Below, in pieces: positions 1-10,230 of a stretch of DNA of 64,000 nucleotides. The position numbers were made by a program, and so were the translations under genes. The stretch comes from Sorex araneus (lineage: Eukaryota > Chordata > Mammalia > Eulipotyphla > Soricidae). Below the pieces are notes generated by a model that was given only the letters and a program-made list of their open reading frames with translations, was not told where the DNA came from and did no database searches. The DNA is taken from the NCBI RefSeq assembly GCF_027595985.1, contig NC_073302.1:172279996-172343995 (forward strand), written 5' to 3'. The stretch's first letter is position 1; each line of letters starts with the position of its first letter.

Positions 1-376
1 TGGTTCGTTTTAAATAACCCTTTACTGTGAAATACTTATTATCACAATGATTTTTGGAACCAGTTTTGTGGAAATCCCAAATACTGTTAAGGGTCATCTC
101 TAATTTCCTTTAAAAACTAACAATTCAGGGAAAGTGGTGGGCTTTGTCAAATTCCTAGATTATTTGCCTCAAGCTGGAAATTTGCTGCTGGCCTGGTCCC
201 AGGTGGCATTGCTGGCTCTGAAAACTTGATGGCTCTGTGGCCAGATGCACACCTAGGTCTGGCTTAGCTCTCTCTCTCCCTCCCTCAGGGATTCCAGAGT
301 TCTTTCCTTAGCCCAGGTCAGTTGTGTTTAGAATGTGCTTGATGGACACTACCAGTCTATCATTCTTCCTTCCCCC
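1..376. other. Unique sequence, no feature seen
   Basis: Ordinary AT-leaning mammalian DNA. I see no ORF of note, repeat head or RNA gene. Confidence 0.5.
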
Positions 377-537
377 CCCTGGTTCACACCCAGTGATGCC
401 CAGGGCCTACTACTGGCTCTGCCTTCGGGGATTACTCCTTGAAGGGCTTGGTGGACCATATGGGATGCCCGAGATTAAACTACAAGTCAGCTGTATATAG
501 GACAAGCATTTTACCCGCTGTGTTATCTCTTTCCCCC
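377..537 (-). mobile_element. SINE-L (L1-tailed tRNA-derived SINE)
   Basis: Read on the minus strand, a tRNA-like head (acccgctgtgttatctct on the plus strand is the complement of the A-box region) is followed by the body ggaccatatgggatgcc and ends at the complement of gtgtgaacc. Several substitutions indicate an older copy. Confidence 0.85.
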
Positions 538-839
538 CTCATTGCACATTTTTAAGGAATAACTTTTCCCTTTTTAATTTTTTTTCTGCAATCCCTGGTC
601 ATGTGCATTCAAAGTTACAGCTCTACTGTTTAGCTCCATCCCTAACCCTAAGTGAGTAAGGTTTGAAGGAGCACCAAACCAAACATTCTATGAGTATCAC
701 AGAAACATGTGAATAACATAACTGCTGAACTTTCTGATACATTATTCCTGACCCTGTGGTGTTATTGCATGCTTTAAACCTAGTTATACTAAAGAGTCTT
801 TCTTTGGCTAAGTGTCAACCTTAATTTATTTATTTCATA
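538..839. other. Unique sequence, no feature seen
   Basis: AT-rich spacer between two SINE copies. Nothing gene-like is visible. Confidence 0.45.
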
Positions 840-1045
840 AGCTGCTCAAGCATTGTTCAGGGGCCCTTCGGACTATTTGTGGTGATATTAGATTAGCTAG
901 ATCCACCATGCAGATAGTTCGATGCTGCTCAGGGGCCACCAAGGCTACCCCTGATTGTGCTGGGGAGGGACTTGTAGTATCAGGGACCAAACTCAGAGCC
1001 TTGAGTATGCAAGCCATGAGCCCCTGCCCCCTGAGCAAACTCCCA
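840..1045 (-). mobile_element. Degenerate SINE-L copy
   Basis: The order of blocks (gctgctcagg, agggaccaaactcagagcc, gtatgcaagccatgagcc) follows the SINE-L body on the minus strand. Divergence is high and an extra segment lies near 850-920. Both strands carry ORFs of 92-98 codons here, which are repeat artefacts. Confidence 0.6.
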
Positions 1046-1484
1046 GTCCTAAGATTAAGCTTTAACTGGGTAGACTTCATCTTATCTGGCAGTCCTGAGA
1101 TGGGGTAATTCATTTATTGAGGTCATGACTGACTGAACCAGGGTTAGATCTTTAACTGTGTTACATTCCTCTCCATGGGCAATGATGCAACCACGTCCAG
1201 ACCTAGTCTTTGAAGATTCAGCTCAAGTGCTTTGTGCCTCTGGATCCCCAGCCTTTCCTACAGAGTATCTGAATTATAATAGTGCAGGCATCTCTCGAAG
1301 GGAACACCTGAGATCCAAATGCTTCTGGTGAGTGACATTAGAGAACTTTCACACTCCTATCCCCTCTAATGATGCAAGTTCATTCACATTCAGCAGAAAC
1401 TAAATCTGTAGGAGGCCTGTCCACAATGGTAGTTCATACATCTCTACCCTTATATGTCATTATACTCAAAGATGCTAGTTCTGC
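1046..1484. other. Unique sequence, no feature seen
   Basis: No repeat or gene recognised. Confidence 0.4.
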
Positions 1485-1485
1485 A

Positions 1486-1652
1486 GGGAGGGGAAGAGAG
1501 AGAGACAGAGAGACACAGAGAGAGACAGAGAGAGAGAGAAAGAGAGAGAGAGACAGAGACAGAGATACACACACATACAGAGAGAGCTTGAGAAACAGAG
1601 ACAGAGACACATACAGAGAGAGAGAGAGAGAGAGAGAGTGAGAGAGAGAGAT
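1486..1652. repeat. Imperfect (GA)n purine microsatellite with ACAC interruptions
   Basis: About 165 bp, almost all purines on the plus strand, with (ag)n and (acag)n units and two short acacac islands. The apparent Arg/Glu- or Ser/Leu-rich ORFs of about 90-100 codons are products of the repeat. Confidence 0.95.
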
Positions 1653-1654
1653 GT

Positions 1655-1775
1655 TAGTTTGGTCTTGCATAAGGCCAACACAAATTGAATCCCTAGCACA
1701 TATATCATCCCCTGAGACATTTTGGGAGTAAGCCCCGAGCACATCTAGGTATTAGCCAAAATCATTCCTCCCAAA
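1655..1775 (+). mobile_element. Degenerate SINE-L copy
   Basis: The blocks tcttgcataaggccaa, gaatccctagca and ggagtaagccccgagca appear in the order of the SINE-L body. The 5' head is lost or merged with the purine microsatellite. Confidence 0.55.
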
Positions 1776-2044
1776 CTCTCCCCCCGCAAAGAAAACACAT
1801 GGAAAAATATAAGTTTGAAGTATTTATTTTGTTTCTTAGTATATCTGTTTTTTAATTTGTCCACTATATGAATTAGGCCTATCTTAGTTTCTTAAAATAG
1901 TGTCTGGATATTCTATATTGTTTTCTGGCCTGTGGAAGTGAATACCAATACTTTGAAAACCTTCAACTGCTTGGGAATATTCTATAATTTGTATATAAGA
2001 ACTCAAGAGGCTAGAACCATATTCTGGATATGTTCCCTGACAGT
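1776..2044. other. Unique AT-rich sequence
   Basis: No feature seen. Confidence 0.4.
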
Positions 2045-2091
2045 TTTTTAAATCTTTTTTTTTTTAATTTACTTTGTTGTATAAAATAGTT

Positions 2092-2337
2092 TGGCTGGAG
2101 TGATAACACAGTGGGTAGGGTGTTTGCCTTGCATGTGGCTGATTCCTCTGTTCCTCTTGGAGAGCCCGGCAAGCTACCAAGCTACCAAGAGTATCCTGCC
2201 CACAAGGCAGAGCCTGGCAAGTTCCCTGTGGCATATTCACTATGCCAAAAACAGTAACAAGAAGTCTCACAATGGAGACGTTACTGGTGCCCGCTGGAGC
2301 GAATCCATGAACAACAGGATAACAGTGATACAGTGCT
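2092..2337 (+). mobile_element. SINE-R (RTE-tailed tRNA-derived SINE)
   Basis: The tRNA-like head ggctggagtgataacacagtg is followed by the body gagagcccggcaagctacc, the middle block atgccaaaaacagtaac and the LINE-related tail aatggagacgttactggtgc, ending in gatacagtgc. A small duplication (ctaccaagctaccaag) lies near 2175. Confidence 0.92.
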
Positions 2338-2379
2338 AAAGTAGTTCACAATATTTGATTACATACAATATTCGAACAC

Positions 2380-2634
2380 TGCCCTGCAGTGATAGCACAG
2401 CAGGTAGGACGTTTGCTTTGCATGCAGCCTACCCGGGTTCGATTCCTCCACCACTCTCGGAGAGCCTGGCAAGCTACCAAGAGTATCTTGCCTGCACAGC
2501 AGAGCCTGGCAAGCTACCCATGGCATATTAGATATGCCAAAAACAGTAACAAGTCTCACAATGGAGATGTTACTGGTGCCCGCTCAGGCAAATCGATGAG
2601 CAACGGGATGACAGTGATCTTATACAGTGATCTT
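2380..2634 (+). mobile_element. SINE-R with 10-bp target-site duplication
   Basis: All SINE-R modules are present: A-box region gatagcacagcagg, a perfect B box ggttcgattcc, a body, and the RTE-related tail ending gatcttatacagtgatctt. Direct repeats attcgaacac flank it at 2370-2379 and 2635-2644, inside the L1 fragment. Confidence 0.93.
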
Positions 2635-2772
2635 ATTCGAACACCAATCCTACCACCATTACACCTTCCCACCCCATATTTCAGGAGTTTCCATCCAGAA
2701 CCCCAACCCCTGCCCAAAGCAGATCAAAAATAATTTATTTTGTTTGTTATGAAAAACCTCTGAAAATGATCC

Positions 2773-2890
2773 AAAAATTTTCCTTAGAGGACAGTGCATG
2801 AAGATTGTTATATTTCACCTAGGGGCCACTAAGCCCTTCTATAAGTAATTTGAGATTACTAATGTTTTGTTCAAGGTTGAGCCTTATGTG

Positions 2891-2921
<31 letters not shown>

Positions 2922-3004
2922 CTGTATCTGTAAAAATATATTTCTCTCTAAGATTGGTTATCTTTTACTTTAACCCCCATTAAATGTGCACTACTCTTGT
3001 TTTC
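2773..3004. repeat. Unique spacer containing an (AT)n microsatellite at 2894-2921
   Basis: A run of about 14 alternating TA units sits in otherwise unremarkable AT-rich DNA. Confidence 0.85.
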
Positions 3005-3373
3005 ACTCAGGGTTCCCCAGAGGGGGGCAGGTGAGAACCCCCCCTGCCCTAAGGGATCCAGCCCCGGCAGCCGACCTCCACTACCCAATTACTCCAAGAG
3101 GTATACCTCTCAGAGAGCCCAGCAAGCTACCAAGAGTATCCCGCCCACATGAGCAGAGCCTGGCAAGTTACTCGTGACATATTTGATATGCCAAAAACAG
3201 TAACAAAGTCTCATTCCCCTGACCCCGAAAGAGCCTATAATCATTGAGAAAGACAAGTAAGGAGAGGCTGCTAAAATCTCAGGGCTGGGAGGAATAAAGA
3301 CAATTACTGGTGCCCGCTTGAGTAAATCAACAAACATTGGGATGACAGTGATACAGTGATACAGTGATACTCT
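3005..3373 (+). mobile_element. Variant SINE-R with non-tRNA head and extra internal segment
   Basis: The core (gagagcccagcaagctacc, atgccaaaaacagtaac) and RTE tail (ttactggtgcccgcttgag, gatacagtgatacag) are standard. The 5' part, about 3005-3105, contains ggttccccagaggggggcag and has no A or B box. An extra block of about 95 bp (3210-3302, starting tctcattcccctgacc) sits before the tail. Confidence 0.8.
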
Positions 3374-3417
3374 TGGAAAATTAGTGGTGTGAGATATGAT
3401 ATGCCGCAGTTGCACAA

Positions 3418-3532
3418 TTCTGGAGGTTTTCAACTGCCAGGGCTGGATCTTTGGGGTGAGAAGGACTCACCCAACCCCTCTGGGGCACCCTTAATGAAGC
3501 AGCCTGGCATGGGGTCTGGCAGCATGGCTATG
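3418..3532. repeat. Direct-repeat unit, copy 1
   Basis: About 115 bp starting ttctggaggttttcaactgc and ending near ggctatg. It recurs at 3974-4092 in the same orientation with moderate divergence. The family is unknown to me. Confidence 0.7.
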
Positions 3533-3552
3533 GCGAGTTGTGTGCTCTCTCT

Positions 3553-3714
3553 CTCTCTTTTTTTTTCTTTTTGGGTCACAGGAGTTACTCCTGGCTCTGC
3601 ACTAAGGAATTACCCATGGCATTGCTCAGGGGACCATATAGGATGCTGAGAATCGAACCCGGGTTGGCCATGTGCAAGGCAAACACCCTACCCGCTGTGC
3701 TATTGCTCCAGCTC
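3553..3714 (-). mobile_element. SINE-L inserted between the two direct-repeat units
   Basis: The poly(A) tail appears as ttttttttctttttgggtca. The body and head end at gctgtgctattgctccagc. It is moderately well preserved. Confidence 0.92.
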
Positions 3715-3973
3715 TCTTCCAAGAGATTTATAATGAGTCTCTGGATCATGGTCATGGTGAAATTATCTGGCACTAGCCAGAGGCGGTTTATGGGCATGGC
3801 TGCTGAGTCAAGGGAAACAGGGGGAGATGGGAGGAGGACACCCGTTCCCAGTTCCGTTGAACCCAGAGTTTTCAGTCATGAGTCTGGTATACTTGAGTCT
3901 TCTGTGGATTCACTCATGGGTGAAGTTCGGCCCAAGCATGTTGAGAGTGTCCCTGAGCATGGTGGCGGTTGAG
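3715..3973. other. Linker between direct-repeat units
   Basis: Moderately GC-rich, carrying an open frame of 144 codons (3538-3972) that runs in from the SINE. I recognise no protein family and take the ORF as chance. Confidence 0.4.
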
Positions 3974-4092
3974 TTCTGGAGGTTTTCAGCTGCTGGAGCT
4001 GGGTCTTTGGGGTAGGGGGCGGGGGAACTCACCCACCCCTCTCCAGTCACCCCAGTGAAACAATTTGGCATGGGGTCCGGTGGCATGCTATG
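3974..4092. repeat. Direct-repeat unit, copy 2
   Basis: Matches 3418-3532: ttctggaggttttcagctgc at the start, ctttggggt in the middle, ggcatggggtc near the end. Confidence 0.7.
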
Positions 4093-4179
4093 TCAAAATT
4101 ATTTTACTTATTGATCTATTCAAGATGTCTACATCATCAAACTGTCTAATTCATTCCTGGAGTGAATATTTGGTTGGGG

Positions 4180-4320
4180 AGATGGAGGGCCCATATTAGC
4201 AGTGGTCAGGGTTACTCCTGGATAGATATTTGGGGTCATTTCTGATGGTACTGAGGATTTAACTCAGTCTTCCCCAGGTGAAGCTTATACTCAGCTCATT
4301 TATCTATCTCTCTCCCCCCA
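4180..4320 (-). mobile_element. Degenerate SINE-L copy
   Basis: Blocks gggttactcctggat, ttggggtcat, gaggatttaactcag and a final tatctctctcc follow SINE-L order on the minus strand. Confidence 0.6.
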
Positions 4321-5164
4321 ATAGTCTTTTTTAATCCAGAGGATGTTTTTATTAAATTTATTTTAGTCCTGTCCTTTTCCATCATCAATTGAAGCACACT
4401 TTTGTCCCCTTATTTAAGTTACTTATGTTTGCTTTAAATTCCAATTCATTGAAATTCCATGATTAGTACTTTCATCTTTATTATTATATCTTGATTAATA
4501 ATGAAAAATTATAATAGTACTGCCCAAACCACTTTAAGCCATTTCCAAAACTTAAAACACCTAAATACTGGGGTTGGGAGATAGTGTAGCAATAAACCAA
4601 ATGGTTCTATGAACATTTCTGAGTAAAGCTGTGGAGGCTCTGAGCACCTCTGGAGGACCTGAGTACCCCAAACACAGCAGTTCCTAACAATTCCATATAC
4701 TCCAACCCCCGCCATGGAACCTCAGATTTGGTTGGCAGAGAACCACAGGTGGGGGCCCCCAGACCTCCTGGGCATAACTTGGGCTGATTCCCCAGTTTAA
4801 ATATTAAATTATTTTCTTCAAATGACTTTTACAAAAGTAGAAGCAAAAATAAAAATGGTTCATAATCTAGCAGATTTAACAAATTTTCAGCTTTGGGTAA
4901 TATCCTTTAGGATAGGTCTCTATTTTGCTGTGCACATCAGTTTTTAAATAATACAAGTCTCTTTATGAAATTTTTCACTTTTCAGATATCATAATGTCAT
5001 TAATTTCAACTCAATATCATTTTTAACACTTGCATAGTTTCATAATCTGAATAAACCATAACTTTCTTAAATTATCCTATTCATTATCGGTAAATATTAA
5101 ATTATTTTCCACTTTCTATGTAAATATATTTATGAAACAATAGAATTGAGAAATTTAGAAGATA
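4321..5164. other. AT-rich sequence with an unclassified older repeat at about 4570-4790
   Basis: 4570-4790 contains ctgagcacctctggagg and aaccacaggtgggggcccc, a GC-richer island that looks like a decayed SINE or similar repeat, but I cannot name it. The rest is AT-rich unique DNA. Confidence 0.4.
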
Positions 5165-5486
5165 GGAACCAATAGAATGATACACTGAAATTGATTGTAT
5201 GTTTTCCCTTCATGCAACTCATTTATATATCTTGGGTATTCGCCCTTTGCAAAATATTTAGGTAGGCAAATATTTTATCCAATTCAGTTGGTTGTCTTTT
5301 TATTTTAGTAAAACTTTCTTTCCAAGGACAGAAACTTTAATTTGATGTAGAGCCATTTGTTTATTTTTATTTCTTGGCCAAAAGAGAATTCAAATCACTG
5401 AAGACACCTTTGAAGTCCATAACAGAGAACATTATGCCTGTTTTCCTTGATGTACTTTATGGCAACTCATCTAATGTCTAGGGCAT

Positions 5487-5508
5487 TGTGTGTGTGTGTG
5501 TGTGTGTG
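5487..5508. repeat. (GT)n microsatellite
   Basis: About 11 GT units directly beside the SINE-L within the L1 fragment. Confidence 0.95.
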
Positions 5509-5509
5509 A

Positions 5510-5668
5510 GTGTACCACACCTCGTGGTGCTCAGGCCCTACTCCTGGCTTTGCATTCAGAAATTATTCCTGGCAGTACACGGGGGACCATGTGGGACTCC
5601 AGGGATTGAACCCTTGTTGTCTGTGTGTAATGCAAGTACCCTACCTGCTTTACTATCTTTCAGGGTCC
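5510..5668 (-). mobile_element. SINE-L inside L1 ORF2 fragment
   Basis: gtggtgctcaggccctactcc, gggaccatgtgggactcc and gattgaacccttg give the SINE-L body on the minus strand. L1 homology resumes after it at gtctttaatcaattttaac. Confidence 0.88.
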
Positions 5669-6400
5669 TAACATCAAGGTCTTTAATCAATTTTAACTTA
5701 AGTTTCATGTTTGGTGTGAGATAGGGGTCCAATTTCATTTTTTTATGTGACTGTAAAGTTTTCCCAGCACCCTATGTGAGGTTACCTATCCTCTTCTTAA
5801 TACAACTAACTCCTTTGTTGATTAACTGTTCATGCATCTGAGGGTTTACTTCTGGGCTTTCAATTCTATTCCATTAGTTTAGAGGTCTGGGTTTTTTTTT
5901 TTTTTTAATTCTAGTACCATACTTCTTTGAATACAATAGCTTTATAGTATACAATCAGGGAATGCAATGGCTTCCATTTTCATTTTTTTCTCAGAATTTC
6001 TTAGGGAGTTTTATGAATACATACCAGTTTTAGTAGTGTTTGTTTTATGTTTTTGCTGTCATTGTAATTTTTCTAGGGATTACATTAACTCAGTTTAATG
6101 CTTTGAATAGTGTGGCAATTTTAGCAGTGTTAATTATTTGAATTTGTGAATGTGAAATATTTTGCCATTTTCATGTATCCTGTTTTTTTCTTTCAACAAT
6201 AACTTATAGTTGCTAATGTGTAGTCTTCTGTCTCCTTTGTTAAGTTAATTCCTAGTTACTTGATGTTTTGGGGCACAATTTTAATTGCATCACTGATTTG
6301 AATTTTATCTTCTTCCTTCTGCAGCTTAATCCTGCTGATATGTGTTCTAGCTAAATTACTGTTATCTTTCATAACAATTTTTGTTTAAGCTTTTTATTTA

Positions 6401-6840
6401 TTTTCAATTTTTTAATTTTTATTTATTTATTTGGGCTGGAGCAATAGCACAGCGGGTAGGGCGTTTGCCTTTCATGCGGCTGACCCGGGTTTGATTCCTC
6501 CGTCCCTCTCGGACAGCCTGGCAAGCTACTGAGAGTTTCTCTCGCCCGCATGGCAGAGCCTGGCAAGCTACCTGTGTTATATTCTATATGCTCAAAACAG
6601 TAACAAGTCTCAGGCTGGAGACGTTAATGGTACCCGCTTGAGCAAATCAATGAACAATGGGACAATAGTGCTACAGTGCTATTTATTTATTTATTTTAAT
6701 CTTTAATTGAATCACAGTGAGATACACAGTTACAAGGCTGTTCATGATTCAGTTTCAGTTAAATAATGTTCTGGAAGGAGATTTTCAAAGCATGACCCTT
6801 GAAATGATTTAGGAATTTTTTTTTTTTTGGTCTAAATTTG
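6401..6840 (-). mobile_element. L1 3'-end fragment, antisense, interrupted by SINE-R
   Basis: T/ATTT-rich sequence on both sides of the SINE, then aatcacagtgagatacacag, the characteristic 3' terminal block of the local L1 family in antisense. Confidence 0.65.
6432..6681 (+). mobile_element. SINE-R, complete
   Basis: Head gggctggagcaatagcacag, a slightly changed B box ggtttgattcc, body cctggcaagctac, tail ggagacgttaatggtacc, ending gctacagtgct. ATTT-rich flanks (atttatttattt on both sides) look like a target-site duplication. Confidence 0.93.
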
Positions 6841-6844
6841 TTCT

Positions 6845-7100
6845 TGATTTGATTTTATTATTTATTTATTGAAACACCGTGAGAGCAGTTACAAAGTTTT
6901 CGGCTTAAGTCTCAGTCATACAATGATGAAACACCTGACCCTTCACCAGTGCACATTTTCCACCACCAAAATCCCTAGTATCTCCCCCATCCCACATCCT
7001 CCCCCTACCTGTGTGGCAGACAATTTCCACCTTACTCTTTCTCTACTTCGATTACATTCAATATTTTGATACCAAACCCACCATTATTATTTGGGATTTT
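6845..7100 (-). mobile_element. L1 3' end, antisense
   Basis: Begins with a T-rich tract and gaaacaccgtgagagcagtt, then tcagtcatacaatgatgaaa and cttcaccagtgcacattttcc, the same terminal block seen at 24.0, 28.4 and 61.8 kb. This is the 3' untranslated end of the youngest L1 type here. Confidence 0.75.
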
Positions 7101-8930
7101 ACCCCAACACTCAGATCTGCCAATAAGGCAACACTAGATAATTTGTTTTCTATTGCTGATTATGAATTGCATATGATAATGCGTGGCTGCTATTGTGGCC
7201 ATGCGATTTTGGAATTCTGAAGTTTCAATAATTAAATCTGGAAGGATTTCTGCCAAAAGCCACTGTGTTCCGAGCTTTGTTTCTGAGTCTCTGGCATCAT
7301 GGCTAATAAGCAACTTGATCAGCAGCCAGAGGGCTCGTCCGTGGGTGGCAACTTGGGGGTCTCGTGGCGGGGGGAGGGCCAGCTTTGTCCCCATCCCATG
7401 AGACCCCCTTGTTCCTTATCACTGTGGGCCCCTCCTGGGCTGTCCCTAGGCCTCTGGAAGATGGCGGCAGCGACCAAGCCACCAGAGGAAACAGACTAAT
7501 GTGTAGGCTTTTAAAAATTCTTTTTTTTCAAACTTTCTCCAAGCCTATTGATGGTTTCTTCACTGATTACTTTAGTTCCTTGGACAACTATGTAGCACTG
7601 TTGCTTTGACATCTTCCTCATGAAGTTTAGAATGTTTTGATATATTTAAAGACCTTCCTGGGCTTTTGTCCCCATCCTTCAAAGCAGGTAGTTTTCTTTA
7701 AATTTTTCAGTTACACCTAGATCTACGAGTGTGAGATTAGGAATAGTGATATGAGCATGAACTGGGCTGAATAATGATCAGGTTCTCACAATCGTAAGAG
7801 CAATTTGAGATTTTGTGGATGTGAAATTTGGTGCCTGTGCTTTGGATCTGTGTGGACCTGGATGGCAGTTGGGTATTTATGGTCAAGAGTGCCTGTGACC
7901 ACTCTAGTGCTCAAGTCTGGCTAGCCTGGAATCTGGCTAAGGGGTCACTGGAGACTGGTGTAGAGTCAGTCTGGGCATTGGGGTCATGCCGTATGTCACG
8001 ACAGTTGTCCAGTGAGCTGATCTTTGTTATGTGGCAGGAGATGTCAAATTTGACCAGGTCTTTGGGGCTGTCCAGTGTACCCGTTTTCTAGCAGTCTGGG
8101 ATGCCCTCACACCACTTTTGAATCATACTGGCAGCAGTGATCTGAGAATTCAGGCTTGTGTGATGACTAGGCTGGCTAAGAGCCAGATTTGTTCATCTTT
8201 AGGGCCCTGGTCTTCAAATCAGAAATGCTCCAGCATGTATTAGCATCTACTGGCAAATAGAGGCTCTCTATCACCATAGATTGGCAGACTCGCATTTGCC
8301 CTGTTGTCTTCCACATATCCGATTGCAGGCCCCTTATTAGCTGCCGAAGCTATACGACACTTGATCTTTTTGCTAGCCAACCTTAATGCAGGGCAGTGTC
8401 AGCAGGCTTGCTTGGCAAATGTCAGTCTGCCCAGAGCTTGTGAAGCTGCCAACCTGCGGGGTAGGGCCCATTTCAGGGACTGTCTGTGCTGGCGCCTTCC
8501 TCCTCCCCATCTCTCCACCCAGCAGATAGCAGCGCACAGGTAGACTTTTGTAAATTAGGGGCATTGAGCACACTCGGCTAAGATCTAAGTCTGGTACCAA
8601 TGCTCAGCTCCCCTGTCCCTTTATTTAGCGCCAAGGCCCCCTTTATACTCAACTTTAGGTCCCCGCTTTTCCCTCCTCTCCTCTCTGGAGTTCGGCCCCT
8701 TAACTCTAATGCTGACTCCAGCTCTGCTTCACAGTGGGAGATATCCTGGAGTTGGTGGCTGGGATCCTAGGAAGTGTTTTCTTAGCAAGGCCTGAAGGGG
8801 TGGGGGTGGGGGGAGGATTCTGTGTTGAAGTCAAGTTTGATGTGTTTCCTGGGTGGTGCTGCAGGGACAATTTCAGATCTTTTCCTTCTCAACCATCTTG
8901 GTCCTGTCCCAGGTCTTTTAACATCAGCTA
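7101..8930 (-). mobile_element. Unclassified GC-richer block behind an L1 3' end; possible L1 5' region or deletion derivative
   Basis: About 1.8 kb richer in G and C than its surroundings, with no long ORF and no ORF2 similarity, lying directly upstream (in element sense) of the L1 3' end at 6845. It contains gaagatggcggcagcga at 7457. Near 8890-8925 its minus-strand reading gives gaccaagatgg, reminiscent of the YY1-like start of L1 5' UTRs. It also holds a G-rich run at 8797-8817. That it is one element with the L1 end is inference. Confidence 0.35.
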
Positions 8931-9089
8931 ATTGACCATAATGAGAAATTCAAAAGTTAACCAATGACTAAATAATGAATCATATTTTAAGCTTAATGGG
9001 TATCCTTAGTCTTTCTATGACTTTTGTATTATATTTTGCATATGTTGAAAACTAAGGTTTCTTTTTAAAAGATGCTTAATTTATGTTTT

Positions 9090-9230
9090 TGCTTTGGGGA
9101 GCTATACCCTGCAGTGTTCAGGGATCACTCCTGGCTGGGCTCAGGAGTTCACATCCGGTGCTGAGAATGAAACCTTTGTTATTTGGCTGCATAGCAAGTG
9201 TCCCACCCACCTATTATCTCTCTGGTTCCT
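9090..9230 (-). mobile_element. SINE-L copy
   Basis: gtgttcagggatcactcctgg and a closing ccacctattatctctctgg mark a minus-strand SINE-L of moderate divergence. Confidence 0.8.
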
Positions 9231-10119
9231 TAAAAGATACTTTAAGTGGCAATAATGACAATCAGATTGGCACTGTTCTTAAAATAAGAGCAAATATTTA
9301 TTCCCTCATTTGTAAAATGAATTTAGATAGCATTTCTCTGATGTGTTGGATTTAATGGCTATAGGGATGAATTAGATATGGTCTTACATGGTTCCTGCCT
9401 ACTAATGAGAATATTAGAATAATTTGATGATATATTGGCAGCACCTTATTTTTTCCCAGGTCAAACATCTCAATTTTTTTTAATAGAAGTACTCAGAATA
9501 ACAAAATATCTTTTTCAATGGCAATAGAAGACTTGTTGATTTGAGTAAGTCACTGAAGTAATTATTTTACTGAGGCCTTGTAAAGCCTGTGAGCATGCTT
9601 ATCTCAATAATTCTGAAGTAATGGAGAGAGAATTTCCTTTCTTCTATGGTTCCTAGACTTAGTGGAATCAGGAAAGTTAAAGCAAACTGATTTACAATTT
9701 TCAAAGTACTTTTTTGGTTAAATGCACATGGTTTTTCAGTTTCTTAATAACTTGAATCAGTGTGTACTTATACTTAAGTATGACTATATACCTATTTTCA
9801 CATAGTAGAGACGATAAACTATGACTTCAGTTGCTAGAGAATAGACATCTTATTTTTGAGGTCTAAACGCTAGTTGGCACATATGCTAATAAAAACAAAG
9901 TATTTTGCCAATGAAAAATAAAGACATGTATTCCTCGGAGCCAGGCATATGGGTTTTATCAAATTTCAGTGGACATCTGTGAATTTTGCCTGCCCAGTTT
10001 TATTTAATCCTTATTTTTGTTAAAATTTCCCTTTCCCCTATTCCACCTTGTTTTGTTAGGGCATCAATTAAATACCTTCCTATCCAATGTACGGAAACTT
10101 AACTTTATACTGATGAGAG
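9231..10119. other. Unique AT-rich sequence
   Basis: No gene, repeat or RNA recognised. Confidence 0.45.
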
Positions 10120-10230
10120 TAGGAATGACCTACCTCATGAAACTATTATGAGGATTGTGTTAATACATTCAAAACACTTATTGGCACAGGACAACAAGTA
10201 CATAGTGTGAATTTTATTATTATTAAATAG
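10120..10230 (+). mobile_element. MIR fragment (3' part)
   Basis: cctacctcatgaaactattatg, gaggattgtgttaatacat and ttggcacagg follow the MIR consensus in its 3' half. Confidence 0.7.

Larger units (their letters stand above)
2045..2772 (-). mobile_element. L1 3'-end fragment (antisense), split by two SINE-R insertions
   Basis: A T-rich start near 2056 (the poly(A) of a minus-strand element) is followed by pieces at about 2338-2379 and 2635-2772, including gaacaccaatcctaccacc, the usual 3' untranslated sequence of the L1 family seen elsewhere here. Two SINEs interrupt it. Confidence 0.65.
5165..6400 (-). mobile_element. L1 ORF2 3'-half fragment, antisense, non-coding
   Basis: Minus-strand matches to the mammalian L1 ORF2 consensus are recognisable: atatcttgggtattcgccc, gatgtagagccatttgttt, gtgtgagataggggtccaat, ttttcccagcaccc and attctattccattagtt. 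Many indels close all frames. A GT microsatellite and a SINE-L split it at 5487-5668. An ancient L1, not functional. Confidence 0.85.

Noticed and set aside
1369..1744. Arg/Glu-rich and Ser/Leu-rich ORFs of about 90-100 codons on both strands
   Set aside because: They are translations of the (GA)n purine microsatellite.
2986..3177. Small Pro-rich ORF in GC-rich sequence as an exon
   Set aside because: It lies in the head of the variant SINE-R and continues into SINE core sequence.
3538..3972. 144-codon ORF on the plus strand
   Set aside because: Its first third is antisense SINE-L and the rest is repeat linker. No protein family.
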